A DNA stretch of 36,427 nt from Wohlfahrtiimonas populi (lineage in GTDB: Bacteria; Pseudomonadota; Gammaproteobacteria; Cardiobacteriales; Wohlfahrtiimonadaceae), in the NCBI RefSeq assembly GCF_002006795.1, contig NZ_MVDN01000013.1, positions 7,114 through 43,540 on the forward strand, read 5' to 3'. The notes beneath the pieces are model-generated. The model did no database searches. It saw only the letters and a list, made by a program, of their open reading frames with translations, and was not told where the DNA came from. The position numbers and the translations under genes were made by a program. This document shows, one piece after another, positions 15,907 to 26,441 of this stretch. Every line of letters begins with the position of its first letter. The first letter of the stretch is position 1.

Positions 15907-17364
15907 CTAAAATGGATATGGTCTTGGCGTTTTCTGCACAGTAATCCACTGCATGCGCGTGAATTCATTCAATACCCATTCACCATTAAAGCGGCCTAAA
16001 CCTGAGTTTTTCTCACCGCCGAATGGCGCATTCGTTTGATCATCCACAGAGATATCATTAATGTGCGTCATCCCCACGCGAATACGCTGTGCGAATTCTA
16101 CGCCACGCTCGAAATCTTTCGTAAATACTGCGCTGGATAAGCCAAATTCACTCAAGTTAGCCAAATATGCGGCATCATCTTCATCTTTTGCTTTAATCAC
16201 TGGCAATAATGGCGCAAAACTTTCTTCTTTCGCAATCGCAGAATTAGGATCAACATTGATGAATACATGTGGGCCAACCAAATTACCATTAATACCGCCA
16301 GCATAAGCAATCGTTGCACCTTGTTTTTCAGCCAAAGCGATTTTCTCTTTCACTTCGTTCACTTGCTTTTCATTGATCAATGGGCCAATCGCTGTTTCCA
16401 TTTCCGCAGGGTTGCCTACTTTCAATGTTTTCACATGTGCCAATAGTTTTGCCACATACTCATCATAAATCGATGCATCCACAATGGCGCGATTCGTGCT
16501 CATACAGATTTGACCTTGATGTAAGAAACGACCAAATACTGTTGCTTTCACTGCTTCATCCACATCTGCATCTTTCAATACAACAATTGGTGCATTACCA
16601 CCCAATTCCAATGCAACACGCTTGATAGGATTACCCATTGCTAATTGACCAATGCGGTGCCCAACTGGCGTTGAACCTGTAAATGATACAAATGACGTAG
16701 CAGCATGAGTTACAACATAATCACCAATTTCAGAACCTTTACCCACAACAACGCTTAATACACCTTTTGGTAAGCCTGCTTCTTCAAATAATTTGCCAAG
16801 CAATAATCCGCCTGTAATCGGCGTATCACTAGATGGTTTCAATAAGACGCTATTACCTAATGCAATTGCAGGTGCAACAGAACGCATACTTAAATGGAAG
16901 GGAAAGTTCCAAGGGCTAATCACTGTGACAACGCCAAGCGGCAAGCGATAAGCACGGCTCTCTTGCCCAGCAATTGACGATGGCATAATCGAACCTGTTG
17001 CTCTGCCAATGAGAGAAATAGACTCTTCAATAATGTTTTTCGCACTACCCAATTCAATGTGTGCTTTCAGTGCAGTACTACCAGATTCAGAAACTAACCA
17101 TTCATGTAATTCACCATAACGAGCATCAATCACTTGAATCAATTTTTTCAAAACTGCTGCTCGCTCTTGTGGTAATAATTTACCCCAGTTTTGTTGAGCT
17201 TTTTCAGCGCCAGCATAAGCGATATCAACATCTTGTTTCGATGCTGTTGAAACAGATAATATTGTTTCTTGGTTAAATGGGTTAACGACTTTAATTTCAC
17301 CTTGTGCTGAGCCTTTCACCCAATCACCATTAATAAACTGCGATTCAAACCCTATATATTTCAT
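15907..17364 (-). CDS. NAD(P)-dependent aromatic aldehyde dehydrogenase (4-hydroxybenzaldehyde/vanillin type)
   Basis: An ALDH-superfamily enzyme of 485 aa. PWNFPFHLSMRSVAPAIALGN and LLKPSSDTP are in the cofactor domain, FTGSTPVGHRIG precedes the active site, the general base is Glu253 in VALELGGNAP, and the catalytic nucleophile is Cys287 in HQGQICMSTNR. It most resembles benzaldehyde/vanillin/salicylaldehyde dehydrogenases. In context it should convert the 4-hydroxybenzaldehyde made by PchCF to 4-hydroxybenzoate, the job of PchA in Pseudomonas putida. I start it at the ATG at 17364 (GGAGG 9 bp upstream) rather than the TTG-type start at 17415. It is the last gene of the minus-strand lig cluster, but a hairpin lies between it and ligC. 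Confidence 0.88.
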   Translation of the reverse strand: MKYIGFESQFINGDWVKGSAQGEIKVVNPFNQETILSVSTASKQDVDIAYAGAEKAQQNWGKLLPQERAAVLKKLIQVIDARYGELHEWLVSESGSTALKAHIELGSAKNIIEESISLIGRATGSIMPSSIAGQESRAYRLPLGVVTVISPWNFPFHLSMRSVAPAIALGNSVLLKPSSDTPITGGLLLGKLFEEAGLPKGVLSVVVGKGSEIGDYVVTHAATSFVSFTGSTPVGHRIGQLAMGNPIKRVALELGGNAPIVVLKDADVDEAVKATVFGRFLHQGQICMSTNRAIVDASIYDEYVAKLLAHVKTLKVGNPAEMETAIGPLINEKQVNEVKEKIALAEKQGATIAYAGGINGNLVGPHVFINVDPNSAIAKEESFAPLLPVIKAKDEDDAAYLANLSEFGLSSAVFTKDFERGVEFAQRIRVGMTHINDISVDDQTNAPFGGEKNSGLGRFNGEWVLNEFTRMQWITVQKTPRPYPF

Positions 17365-17407
17365 CCTGATATTCCTCCGGTTAAGCTTTTGGTGTTTATA
17401 TTCAATG

Positions 17408-17440
17408 AAGGCCAATGATGAATCACCATTGGCCTTTTTA
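17408..17440. promoter_or_regulatory. Hairpin between ligC and the aldehyde dehydrogenase gene
   Basis: AAGGCCAATG and CATTGGCCTT form a perfect 10-bp stem with a 9-nt loop. The T-run (TTTTTATAT) follows only on the plus strand, where it would stop antisense transcription. On the coding minus strand the stem lacks a U-run and probably acts as a transcript stability or partial-attenuation element. Confidence 0.5.
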
Positions 17441-17452
17441 TATCACTTTATT

Positions 17453-18403
17453 TTAAGCTAATTGTTTCTCTAAATCTGCGAGTACTTTGTAACAGTCAAT
17501 AACGTTAGCAACACTTGAGCGTGCTTCTCTACCTTCTTTGATTGCCGCAATGAATTCGCGATCCTGTAATTCAATGCCATTCATAGAAACATCCACATTT
17601 GTCACATCAATGGCTTCTTCTTTGCCATTCACCAGATCATCATATCTTGCGATGTATGTGCCATTATCGCAAATATAACGGAAGAATGTGCCAAGTGGGC
17701 CATCATTATTGAAGGACAATGATAATGTGCAAATCGCCCCATTTTCAGCTTTTAACTGAATGGACATATCCATCGCGATGCCTAATTCAGGATGAATCGG
17801 CCCTTGAATTGCATTAGCTTTCACAACTTTGGAGCCTGTTTGATATTGGAACAAATCCACAGTATGCGCAGCATGATGCCACAATAAATGGTCTGTCCAA
17901 GTACGTGGTTGACCCAATGCATTGATATTTTTGCGTCTAAAGAAATAGGTTTGCACATCCATTTGTTGAATATTTAATTCACCTGCATCAATTCTCTTTT
18001 TTACCCATTGATGACTCGGATTATAACGGCGCGTATGCCCAACCATTGCAACCAAACCTGAAGCTTTCTGCACTTCTAAAACTTCTTCTGCATCTTTCCA
18101 AGCGTCAGCTAATGGAATTTCCACTTGCACGTGCTTGCCTGCTTTTAAGCATTGTAATGTTTGCTCTGCATGCATTTGTGTTGGCGTACATAAAATCACT
18201 GCATCCACATCATCCATTGCTAACATTTCATCAAAATCTGTTGTGTAATGTGGCACATTGTATTTTTCTGCCACATCTTTCACATTTTCTAGTTCACGGC
18301 TAACAACGCAAGTCACTTCTGCATCACTGATATTTTTCAAAGCATCCAAATGCTTAATACCAAATGCACCTGTGCCGACTAATGCAACTCTGATTTTACT
18401 CAC
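17453..18403 (-). CDS. ligC: 4-carboxy-2-hydroxymuconate-6-semialdehyde dehydrogenase
   Basis: A Gfo/Idh/MocA-type dehydrogenase of 316 aa, the normal LigC length. The N-terminal Rossmann motif is VALVGTGAFGIKHLDAL. DAVILCTPTQMHAEQTLQCLKAGKHVQVEIPL is the conserved cofactor-side strand-turn-helix, and the C-terminal half is the sheet domain. It oxidises the hemiacetal form of the ring-cleavage product CHMS to 2-pyrone-4,6-dicarboxylate with NADP+. The start codon is GTG at 18403, with AGGAGG 6 bp upstream. That ribosome site overlaps the ligB stop codon, so the two are translationally coupled. Confidence 0.93.
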   Translation of the reverse strand: MSKIRVALVGTGAFGIKHLDALKNISDAEVTCVVSRELENVKDVAEKYNVPHYTTDFDEMLAMDDVDAVILCTPTQMHAEQTLQCLKAGKHVQVEIPLADAWKDAEEVLEVQKASGLVAMVGHTRRYNPSHQWVKKRIDAGELNIQQMDVQTYFFRRKNINALGQPRTWTDHLLWHHAAHTVDLFQYQTGSKVVKANAIQGPIHPELGIAMDMSIQLKAENGAICTLSLSFNNDGPLGTFFRYICDNGTYIARYDDLVNGKEEAIDVTNVDVSMNGIELQDREFIAAIKEGREARSSVANVIDCYKVLADLEKQLA

Positions 18404-18413
18404 TCAAAACCTC

Positions 18414-19647
<1,234 letters not shown>

Positions 19648-19666
19648 TGTATCCTCCTTACTTAGA

Positions 19667-20578
19667 CTATAACGCTTCTGGCCAATACAAACGCATTGGA
19701 TTCTTCACCAACAATTTCTCTTGCAATTCCGCTGTCGGTGCAATTTGTGGAATATAGTCCACTAATAAACCATCGTCAGGCATGTGATCTTTCAAGTTTG
19801 GATGTGGCCAATCTGTTCCAAACAATACTCTATCTGGGAATTGTTCCACAATCTTTTTCGCAAATGGTACAACATCTAGATAAGCTTGCTGTTCACCATT
19901 CAATGCCTTAGGACCTGTTTTACTTAAACGCTCTGGGCATGAAACTTTGCACCAGAAATTAGAATTCTCAGCCATGAGCTTAACAAAGAGTGCAAACTCT
20001 TCACCGTCTGCTGATTTTGTCACATCTGGCCTGCCCATATGATCCACAACTACTGTTGTATCAATGTTCGTGAAGAAATCCCATAAACGTGGCAAATCTT
20101 CTGCCTCAAAGTAGATCACAATGTGCCAACCAAAAGATTTAATTTTTTCCACAATCGCTGATAACTCTTCTGGTGATGCTTCGTCCACTAAACGCTTTAC
20201 AAAATTCAAACGAACACCACGAACGCCAGCATCATGCATTTTTTGCAACTCTGCATCTGTAACTGTTGATTTAACTGTTGCAACACCGCGCGCTAAACCA
20301 TTCGCTGATTCTAATGCATCCACCAAAGCGCTATTATCCGCACCGTGACATGTGGCTTGCACAATCACATTGCGCTCGAAACCCAATAAATCACGTAAGG
20401 CAAATAATTGATTTTTTGATGCATCACACGGCGTATATTTACGCTCTGGTGCATAAGGAAACTCATTGTGCGGCCCAAACACATGGCAATGGGCATCCAC
20501 TGCACCTTTTGGCATCACAAATTTTGGTTTAGATGGGTTTGGATAGAATTCTAACCAGCCTGGTGTCATTTCAAACAT
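19667..20578 (-). CDS. ligI: 2-pyrone-4,6-dicarboxylate hydrolase (PDC lactonase)
   Basis: A 303-aa amidohydrolase-superfamily protein with a TIM barrel. The HxH motif after strand 1 is VDAHCHVFGP (His30, His32), VVDHMGRP carries a barrel His, and LFGTDWPHPN carries the strand-8 Asp. LigI opens the lactone ring of 2-pyrone-4,6-dicarboxylate to 4-oxalomesaconate. In this family the reaction is known to run without a bound metal although the barrel motifs persist. AGGAG lies 5 bp from the ATG. It is cotranscribed between ligK and ligA with about 20-bp gaps. Confidence 0.94.
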   Translation of the reverse strand: MFEMTPGWLEFYPNPSKPKFVMPKGAVDAHCHVFGPHNEFPYAPERKYTPCDASKNQLFALRDLLGFERNVIVQATCHGADNSALVDALESANGLARGVATVKSTVTDAELQKMHDAGVRGVRLNFVKRLVDEASPEELSAIVEKIKSFGWHIVIYFEAEDLPRLWDFFTNIDTTVVVDHMGRPDVTKSADGEEFALFVKLMAENSNFWCKVSCPERLSKTGPKALNGEQQAYLDVVPFAKKIVEQFPDRVLFGTDWPHPNLKDHMPDDGLLVDYIPQIAPTAELQEKLLVKNPMRLYWPEAL

Positions 20579-20600
20579 AGCAACTCCTGAAGAATTTTAA

Positions 20601-21296
20601 TTAAGGTAGATATTTAAGGCCAGCTTTTTCTAAGCCTTCGCGCATTTTGTATAAGTCCAATCCCAATACGCCATCTGCAAACTGCTGACGCTTATTGCCT
20701 TCATTTTCTTCACGTTGCTTTGCTAGCTCTGCCACTTGTGCTGCAACTTCCTTGGGCACAACCACAATACCATCCACATCAGCAATCACAACATCTCCAG
20801 GATTAACCTGAGCACCTGCACACACAACTGGAATATTCACAGACCCCAAAGTTGCCTTCACTGTACCTTTTGCACAAATCGCTTTACTGAATACTGGAAA
20901 TTGCATTTCCTCTAAATCAGCCACGTCTCGCACACCGCCATCGATGATCAAGCCTTTTGCACCTTGTGCTTTGAATGATGTTGCTAACAGATCACCAAAG
21001 AAACCATCTACAGATTCTGTGGTACATGCTGCAACGACAACATCACCAGGTTTAATTTGTTCTGCTGCTACATGCATCATCCAGTTATCACCTGGTTGTA
21101 ATAATACTGTGACAGCTGTGCCACACATTTTTGCGCCGCTATAAACTGGGCGCATATAATGTTGCATTAAGCCTACTCTGCCCATTGCTTCATGGATTGT
21201 TGCCACACCATATTTAGATAACTCAGCAACCACAGCAGCATCCGCACGAGTGATATCAGTATGCACAACACCTAAATTATTTAATCTTTGACTCAT
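20601..21296 (-). CDS. ligK: 4-carboxy-4-hydroxy-2-oxoadipate (CHA/HMG) aldolase
   Basis: A RraA-fold class II aldolase that splits CHA to pyruvate and oxaloacetate, the last step of the pathway. With the ATG at 21296 (AGGAG 6 bp upstream; a TTG two codons earlier is less likely) the protein has 231 aa. IIDGGVRD then places Arg123 and the metal-binding Asp124 at the same numbers as in the characterised Pseudomonas HMG/CHA aldolase. [22 protein letters not shown] supplies the phosphate/pyruvate-side loop. These enzymes often also decarboxylate oxaloacetate. The gene sits 10 bp after ligJ. Confidence 0.94.
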   Translation of the reverse strand: MSQRLNNLGVVHTDITRADAAVVAELSKYGVATIHEAMGRVGLMQHYMRPVYSGAKMCGTAVTVLLQPGDNWMMHVAAEQIKPGDVVVAACTTESVDGFFGDLLATSFKAQGAKGLIIDGGVRDVADLEEMQFPVFSKAICAKGTVKATLGSVNIPVVCAGAQVNPGDVVIADVDGIVVVPKEVAAQVAELAKQREENEGNKRQQFADGVLGLDLYKMREGLEKAGLKYLP

Positions 21297-21306
21297 GACC
21301 AACTCC

Positions 21307-22338
21307 TTATGCTTGCTTTGCTTTCAATCTTCTATCTAAACGAGGGAATACTTTACGAATGTTGCCTTCATAAACAGCATCTCTATCTGTTGCATTCAGT
21401 GATGATGCTTCAATATAACGCTTAGTATCATCAAAATTATGACCTGTTAATGGATCCACACCACGCACTGCACCAATCATTTCTGATGCAAATAGAATGT
21501 TTTTGTTTTCCACAACTTTTAATAACAAATCGATGCCATCTTGGTGATAAACACATGTATCAAAGAATACGTTATTCATTAAATGATCTGTTAATTCAGG
21601 TTTCTTCAATGCTTGTGCTAAACCTCTATATCGCCCCCAATGATAAGGTGCAGCACCGCCACCATGAGGAATGATCAATTTCAATTCTGGAAAATCTTTG
21701 AATAGATCACCTTCGATCAATTGCATGAATGCAGTTGTATCACCATTGATATAATGTGCACCTGTTGTATGGAAACATGCATTACAACTTGTGCTCACAT
21801 GCACCATTGCGGGCAATTGGTGTTCCACTAATTTTTCATAAATTGGGTACCAATATTTATCTGTTAGAGGCGGTGATGTCCAATGTCCACCTGAAGGATC
21901 TGGATTTAAGTTCACCGCAACGATGTCATATTCATTCACACACTTTTCCAATTCAGGAATACATGTTTCAATTGGCACACCTGGTGATTGTGGCAACATT
22001 GCTGATTGCACAAAATGATCAGGATACAATTGGGAAACACGGTAGCAAAGCTCATTACAGATCGCTGCCCATGTAGAAGAAACTTCAAAGTCACCAATGT
22101 GATGCGCCATAAAGCTTGCACGTGGTGAAAAGATCGTCATATCAATGCCGCGCTCTTTCATCAAACGTAATTGATTGCTTTCAATCGTTTCACGAATATC
22201 ATCATCCGTGATTACCAAATCTTCCACTTTTGGCTTCAACGATGGATCTTTAATAGATGCAATTTGTTGCTCTCTCCACTCTGCCAATGCTGCTGGCGCT
22301 GTCGTATAGTGGCCATGACAATCAATGATTAAACTCAT
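21307..22338 (-). CDS. ligJ: 4-oxalomesaconate hydratase
   Basis: An amidohydrolase-family (Zn) hydratase of 343 aa, LigJ type. The metal-binding start is [10 protein letters not shown] (His8, His10), a further barrel His lies in MVHVSTSCN, and [19 protein letters not shown] and [16 protein letters not shown] are conserved LigJ stretches around the C-terminal metal ligand Glu. It hydrates 4-oxalomesaconate to 4-carboxy-4-hydroxy-2-oxoadipate, the LigK substrate. This is the LigJ type and not the unrelated GalB-type hydratase found in some gallate pathways. GAGGAG precedes the ATG. Confidence 0.94.
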   Translation of the reverse strand: MSLIIDCHGHYTTAPAALAEWREQQIASIKDPSLKPKVEDLVITDDDIRETIESNQLRLMKERGIDMTIFSPRASFMAHHIGDFEVSSTWAAICNELCYRVSQLYPDHFVQSAMLPQSPGVPIETCIPELEKCVNEYDIVAVNLNPDPSGGHWTSPPLTDKYWYPIYEKLVEHQLPAMVHVSTSCNACFHTTGAHYINGDTTAFMQLIEGDLFKDFPELKLIIPHGGGAAPYHWGRYRGLAQALKKPELTDHLMNNVFFDTCVYHQDGIDLLLKVVENKNILFASEMIGAVRGVDPLTGHNFDDTKRYIEASSLNATDRDAVYEGNIRKVFPRLDRRLKAKQA

Positions 22339-22368
22339 TTGTTTCTCCTCTATAATTTCTTGTAATTT

Positions 22369-23469
22369 TTAGCTGCTGATTTTATTTGGTGAAACATAAG
22401 CTTCACCTTTCATCAATATTCTTGCTGTTCTCAATAGTGATGCACCTTTCACAGCATCATTTTCAATATCCAATGACACACTAAATTCCCCAGTTGGATG
22501 TTCAATGGATAACACTAAATCTTTGTCATTTTTATTCGGTTGCGTTGTTAATGGATAAGCAATACTTTCAGGATAGACACAAGCTGTTGCAACTGTTACA
22601 GCGGCTAATACACCAATTGCATCATGACAAACATGCGGAATATAACAGCGTGTATGAATCGCCCCACCATTGATGGCTGGTGCTAATAAACACATTTTGG
22701 GATAATTTTTTTGGCTCACATCGCCCAAGCCCATCTTCATGGCAGCATTTAATCTCAATTGATTAATTTCAGCTTTCAATGCAGTGTTTTCGTTATATTC
22801 ACTCACAGCTTCATAACCTGTGACACCAAAATCTTTGGCATTCATCAAAACCATTGGCATACCATTATCAATGCATGTGACTTCTATTTGTTTGCCATTG
22901 GATAATGTGAATTGATCTTTAGCAGAACCTGTTGGCAATAACGAACCACACATGGATCCTGCAATGTCTAAAAATTTGATATAAATCGGCGAAGCTGTGC
23001 CTGGTACACCATCAATGCTTGCTGTGCCATCATAACGAACTTGACCATTGGGTGTTTCTACTGTGATATCACTCAACATTCCTGTGTTTTGTGTCAATAC
23101 ACGAACTGTTGTTGTTTCACCTTTTGCTGTAATTAAGCCATTTTCAATCGCAAACGGCACAACAGCAGCCAACATATTCCCACAATTTGGCTCTGTATCC
23201 ACCACATCACTTTTCGGCTGTAATTGTGCAAATAAAAAAGTTAATTCACTTTTACCATCGGTAGATTTTGAAATAATTCCTGCTTTACTTGTCAAAGAGT
23301 GTGCACCACCCAAACCATCAATTTGCCTTGGATCTGGCGATCCCATGATTGCCAATAGATATTTATCTCGTAACTGAATATCTTCAGGCAATGCTTTAGC
23401 ATCTATGAATACACCTTTAGATGTTCCGCCACGAACTAAACTCACTGGAACGGCTATTTTCTCCGACAT
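22369..23469 (-). CDS. ligU: 4-oxalomesaconate tautomerase (PrpF/GalD/LigU family)
   Basis: A 366-aa protein of the PrpF fold (two diaminopimelate-epimerase-like halves). Family motifs are LVRGGTSKGVF at the start, PRQIDGLGGAHSLTSK, DTEPNCGNMLAAVVPFA with the conserved active-site Cys, and TATACVYPES in the second half. LigU/GalD interconvert 4-oxalomesaconate tautomers or double-bond isomers, linking LigI to LigJ. It is the first gene of the minus-strand cluster (ligU-J-K-I-A-B-C-aldehyde dehydrogenase). AGAGGT lies 5 bp before the ATG, and a LysR gene diverges from it. Confidence 0.92.
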   Translation of the reverse strand: MSEKIAVPVSLVRGGTSKGVFIDAKALPEDIQLRDKYLLAIMGSPDPRQIDGLGGAHSLTSKAGIISKSTDGKSELTFLFAQLQPKSDVVDTEPNCGNMLAAVVPFAIENGLITAKGETTTVRVLTQNTGMLSDITVETPNGQVRYDGTASIDGVPGTASPIYIKFLDIAGSMCGSLLPTGSAKDQFTLSNGKQIEVTCIDNGMPMVLMNAKDFGVTGYEAVSEYNENTALKAEINQLRLNAAMKMGLGDVSQKNYPKMCLLAPAINGGAIHTRCYIPHVCHDAIGVLAAVTVATACVYPESIAYPLTTQPNKNDKDLVLSIEHPTGEFSVSLDIENDAVKGASLLRTARILMKGEAYVSPNKISS

Positions 23470-23567
23470 ATCGACCTCTTGATTTTGATAGATATTGAAA
23501 TGGGTGAAGATTAATGATCTTCATCTTATTAAAATTGCTTGGGGGAATAAATGTGATATAAGTTCTA

Positions 23568-23594
23568 TGAGTTAGTACAAAAATGCATAACTCA
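23568..23594. promoter_or_regulatory. Candidate LysR-type binding site between ligU and its regulator
   Basis: TGAGTTA and TAACTCA form a perfect 7-bp inverted repeat around 13 bp, centred in the 179-bp divergent region. The spacing suits a LysR-type dyad. A second, imperfect repeat (TGAAGAT/ATCTTCA) lies closer to ligU, at about 23507-23526, and could be the activation or leader element. Confidence 0.45.
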
Positions 23595-23648
23595 ATTTCT
23601 TTGCTTTGTACCTTGTATGTATCACTTATGTATTGATTAAGGATCGCC

Positions 23649-24557
23649 ATGAACAACTTGCCCATCGATTTAAAACAGCTGCGTTATTTTATTCATGTTG
23701 CTGAGTTTGGAAGCTTCACACAAGCTGCCAATCACTTAGATGTCGCCCAACCTATTCTGAGCCGACAAATCAGAAAACTGGAAACAACGTTGGGCAAAAG
23801 CTTGCTGATTCGTAATGGGCGCGGCGTTTCGTTGACAGATTCAGGTCATATACTTTTACAATATAGCCGCGAGATATTAACGCTTGTTGGCCATGTTTAT
23901 GAAGAGTTGGTGCAAGGTAATCTTTCTGGTCATATCTCGATTGGTATTCCACCGACATTAGCTAGAATGCTCTCTGTGGCTTTGACCAAAAAATTCCATA
24001 CAGCCATGCCAGAAGCTCGTTTGATCATCACAGAGGCGATGACTTCTGCCATTGAAGATCGCATCATTACAGGGCGATTAGATATGGGATTACTGTATAA
24101 CACTAATCGCTCGCAAGAATTAGAGCTGCAAGTGCTCGCTAAAGAGAACCTTTATCTCATTGCCCCAAAAGAATATCAATTTGGTGATAAAAAAGAGCTT
24201 CGTTTGCAAGACATCGCAGGCTTACCCTTAATCTTGCCATCTTATCCCAATACATTCAGAAAGCTCATTGAAGTGGAAATGACCAAATCAGGCTTAAAAC
24301 CTAATGTTATTTTAGAAATGAATAGCATCAATACCATCATTGAATTGATTGTTGAGGGATTGGGCTGTGGATTATTGTCACGTAAAATTCTCAATACTTT
24401 GAGTGAAGATGATCGAAATAAGATCCAAGCCATCTGTGTGCCATCATTGGAAAGTCGCTTATATCTAGCCACTTCAAATAAACGAATGATCACTAAGACA
24501 CAAACAACTATGCTACAAATTATCCATGATTTGATTAATGAATACTTTAAAGATTAA
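23649..24557 (+). CDS. LysR-type transcriptional regulator of the lig cluster
   Basis: At 302 aa this is standard LTTR length. The N-terminal helix-turn-helix is LKQLRYFIHVAEFGSFTQAANHLDVAQPILSRQIRKLE. The effector domain runs from about residue 90 (HISIGIPPTLARML). DMGLLYN, ENLYLIAPK, VEGLGCGLLSRKI are typical second-half elements. It is divergent from ligU with a dyad between them. By analogy to LigR/PmdR/GalR it should activate the lig operon in response to protocatechuate, gallate or a pathway intermediate (inference). AGGA lies 5 bp before the ATG. It might also regulate the transporter 177 bp downstream on the same strand. Confidence 0.9.
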   Translation: MNNLPIDLKQLRYFIHVAEFGSFTQAANHLDVAQPILSRQIRKLETTLGKSLLIRNGRGVSLTDSGHILLQYSREILTLVGHVYEELVQGNLSGHISIGIPPTLARMLSVALTKKFHTAMPEARLIITEAMTSAIEDRIITGRLDMGLLYNTNRSQELELQVLAKENLYLIAPKEYQFGDKKELRLQDIAGLPLILPSYPNTFRKLIEVEMTKSGLKPNVILEMNSINTIIELIVEGLGCGLLSRKILNTLSEDDRNKIQAICVPSLESRLYLATSNKRMITKTQTTMLQIIHDLINEYFKD

Positions 24558-24734
24558 TCAATCCTATCTGGCTAGTTATGTATTTTTGTCATATCTAATA
24601 GATGGCTTTCAATATTTTCACTACAAATGATTCATCGCATAATGAATTCATCACTCAATTTTACAAAAGCACATAAGAGTGAAATTTATCAATGAATTAG
24701 ATGATTATTTTGTAATATTGTATGGAGGTAAAAT

Positions 24735-26108
24735 ATGGGGCTGCATTTAAAATCCGATAAGGATTTTCAAGAATTTATAGATATCAACAAATTTTCCAAG
24801 TTTCAATGGATGATTTTTGCTGTTTGCTTTCTAGTTGCATTGCTAGATGGCTATGACACTGTCTCTATTGGCTACATTGCACCTAGCTTAATTCAAGAAT
24901 GGGGTATTCAAAAGCCTGATTTAGCCACTGCAATGAGCGCGGGCTTATTTGGTATCGCAATTGGTGCAATCGGCTTTGGGCCACTGGCTGATAAATTGGG
25001 TCGCAAAATCATGTTAGTGATCTCTGTATTAGTATTCGGCGTTGGTACATTTATTTCTGCTTACAGCCAAAACTTATTACATTTAGAAATCATGCGATTC
25101 ATTACTGGCGTTGGCTTAGGTGCTGCAATGCCTAATGCTGTAACACTTTTAACAGAATATTGCCCAAGTAAAAGAAAGTTCTTTTTAGTGAATACAATGT
25201 TCTGTGGCTTCCCTGTGGGTGCTGCTTCTGGTGGTTTTTTAGCTGCTTGGATCATTCCTCAATTTGGCTGGCAATCTGTTCTCTTTTTAGGTGGAATTGT
25301 GCCTGTAATCTTAGCAATTTTCTTGATGTTATTTGTGCCTGAATCTGCTCGCTATTCCATCAATAAAGGCTTATCACAAGAAAAAATCAAAGCAACATTG
25401 TCTCGTATCTCAGCAACTGCCAAAGATTATACAAGCTTCTATTTATCAGAAAATAATACAGCTGTGACAACCAATAAATCTGAAGGTATTCGCGTAATTT
25501 TATCCAAGCATTATGCCATTGGTTCTGTGATGCTTTGGCTAACATATTTCATGGGCTTAGTTATTTTCTATGGTGTTTCTAACTGGATGCCAACACTATT
25601 CACAACAGCACATATCAGCGGATCACTTGCTGCTATTGTGACAGGTTTATTTGCTTTGGGTGGTTTAGGCGCAATTGCTAATGGCTGGCTGATGGATCGT
25701 TATAACCCAAGCTTATTAATCGCAACATTCTTTGGTTTAACATTCATCACTGTGGGCGCAATTGGCTATTCCATTGATATGGGCACAGCTGCATTAGTAT
25801 TCATTACGATTGTTGCAGGTATTGTGATGAACACAGCACAATCTTCATTGCCATCATTTGCTGCAAGCTTTTATCCAACCGCTGGCAGAAGCACAGGCGT
25901 TTCTTGGATGCTTGGCATTGGTCGATTTGGCGGAATTGCAGGTTCATATTTAGTAGCAGAGCTCATTAAGAAAAATATGGATTTACAACAAATCTTCCTA
26001 GTTTTAGCGATTCCTGCTGCCATCTTCACATGTACATTATTGGTGATTTACTTTAAGTACTTTGCTAAAAAAAAGAATGAAGTGAGTGAAGAAGTTTATA
26101 GCGCTTAA
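24735..26108 (+). CDS. MFS transporter, aromatic acid:H+ symporter (AAHS) family
   Basis: A 457-aa protein with 12 hydrophobic segments. The AAHS signature DGYDT in helix 1 (LLDGYDTVSIGYIAPSL), the loop 2-3 motif GPLADKLGRKIML, and the loop 8-9 repeat NGWLMDRYNP agree with PcaK/MhpT/GalT-like carriers of protocatechuate, 4-hydroxybenzoate, gallate and similar acids. GGAGG lies 6 bp before the ATG. Next to ligU and its regulator it should supply the ring-cleavage substrate. It ends in its own terminator. Which aromatic acid it prefers cannot be read from the sequence. Confidence 0.92.
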   Translation: MGLHLKSDKDFQEFIDINKFSKFQWMIFAVCFLVALLDGYDTVSIGYIAPSLIQEWGIQKPDLATAMSAGLFGIAIGAIGFGPLADKLGRKIMLVISVLVFGVGTFISAYSQNLLHLEIMRFITGVGLGAAMPNAVTLLTEYCPSKRKFFLVNTMFCGFPVGAASGGFLAAWIIPQFGWQSVLFLGGIVPVILAIFLMLFVPESARYSINKGLSQEKIKATLSRISATAKDYTSFYLSENNTAVTTNKSEGIRVILSKHYAIGSVMLWLTYFMGLVIFYGVSNWMPTLFTTAHISGSLAAIVTGLFALGGLGAIANGWLMDRYNPSLLIATFFGLTFITVGAIGYSIDMGTAALVFITIVAGIVMNTAQSSLPSFAASFYPTAGRSTGVSWMLGIGRFGGIAGSYLVAELIKKNMDLQQIFLVLAIPAAIFTCTLLVIYFKYFAKKKNEVSEEVYSA

Positions 26109-26133
26109 CGCATTCAATTATCCATAATCTATG

Positions 26134-26170
26134 AAAAGCATGAGAAATTTTCCCATGCTTTTTTATTTTT
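26134..26170 (+). terminator. Intrinsic terminator after the AAHS transporter gene
   Basis: AAAAGCATG and CATGCTTTT form a perfect 9-bp stem around an 11-nt loop, followed by TTATTTTT. It separates the transporter gene from the short ORF and exporter that follow. Confidence 0.8.
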
Positions 26171-26225
26171 CTATGATATAGTTATTTTTCATTTTGAATT
26201 TTCATCATTTCTATCAGGAGGCAGC

Positions 26226-26375
26226 ATGGCAATCGTTTCATACAATGCAAAGCATTTGCAACACGCTTTTATGCCATGTGCACAAACTCCGCCATCTCCT
26301 GTTTCAAGTGTTGTTCGCGCTGTTGTTGTCAACGCTGCGGTCAAATCCGTAGTCGTTAACTCAGCGGTTGTGTAA
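26226..26375 (+). CDS. Short valine-rich ORF (49 aa), candidate leader peptide
   Basis: A strong AGGAGG lies 5-6 bp before an ATG, followed by 49 codons and TAA. The peptide has 13 valines, 12 of them among the last 24 residues, in clusters such as SSVVRAVVVN and KSVVVNSAVV. This strongly recalls the E. coli ilvB leader peptide IvbL, which also has NAK near its start and repeated VVVVR-VVVVV codons. The stop codon lies in a small hairpin (CGGTT/AACCG, 26365-26378), and a second hairpin abuts the ribosome site of the EamA gene 66 bp downstream. It could instead be a small Ala/Val-rich structural protein. I cannot test conservation here. Confidence 0.55.
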   Translation: MAIVSYNAKHLQHAFMPCAQTPPSPVSSVVRAVVVNAAVKSVVVNSAVV

Positions 26376-26410
26376 CCGTTTAAAAAATTCCATCTTTTTT
26401 AAAACTTGAA

Positions 26411-26431
26411 CTTGCTTGATCTACAAGCAAG
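26411..26431 (+). promoter_or_regulatory. Hairpin abutting the ribosome binding site of the EamA gene
   Basis: CTTGCTTG, the loop ATCTA and CAAGCAAG form a perfect 8-bp stem whose last base is the first base of the GAGGA ribosome site (26431-26435). It lies just 3' of the valine-rich short ORF, with no U-run after it. This is suited to translational control or to a role in an attenuator. Confidence 0.5.
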
Positions 26432-26441
26432 AGGATTTTGT

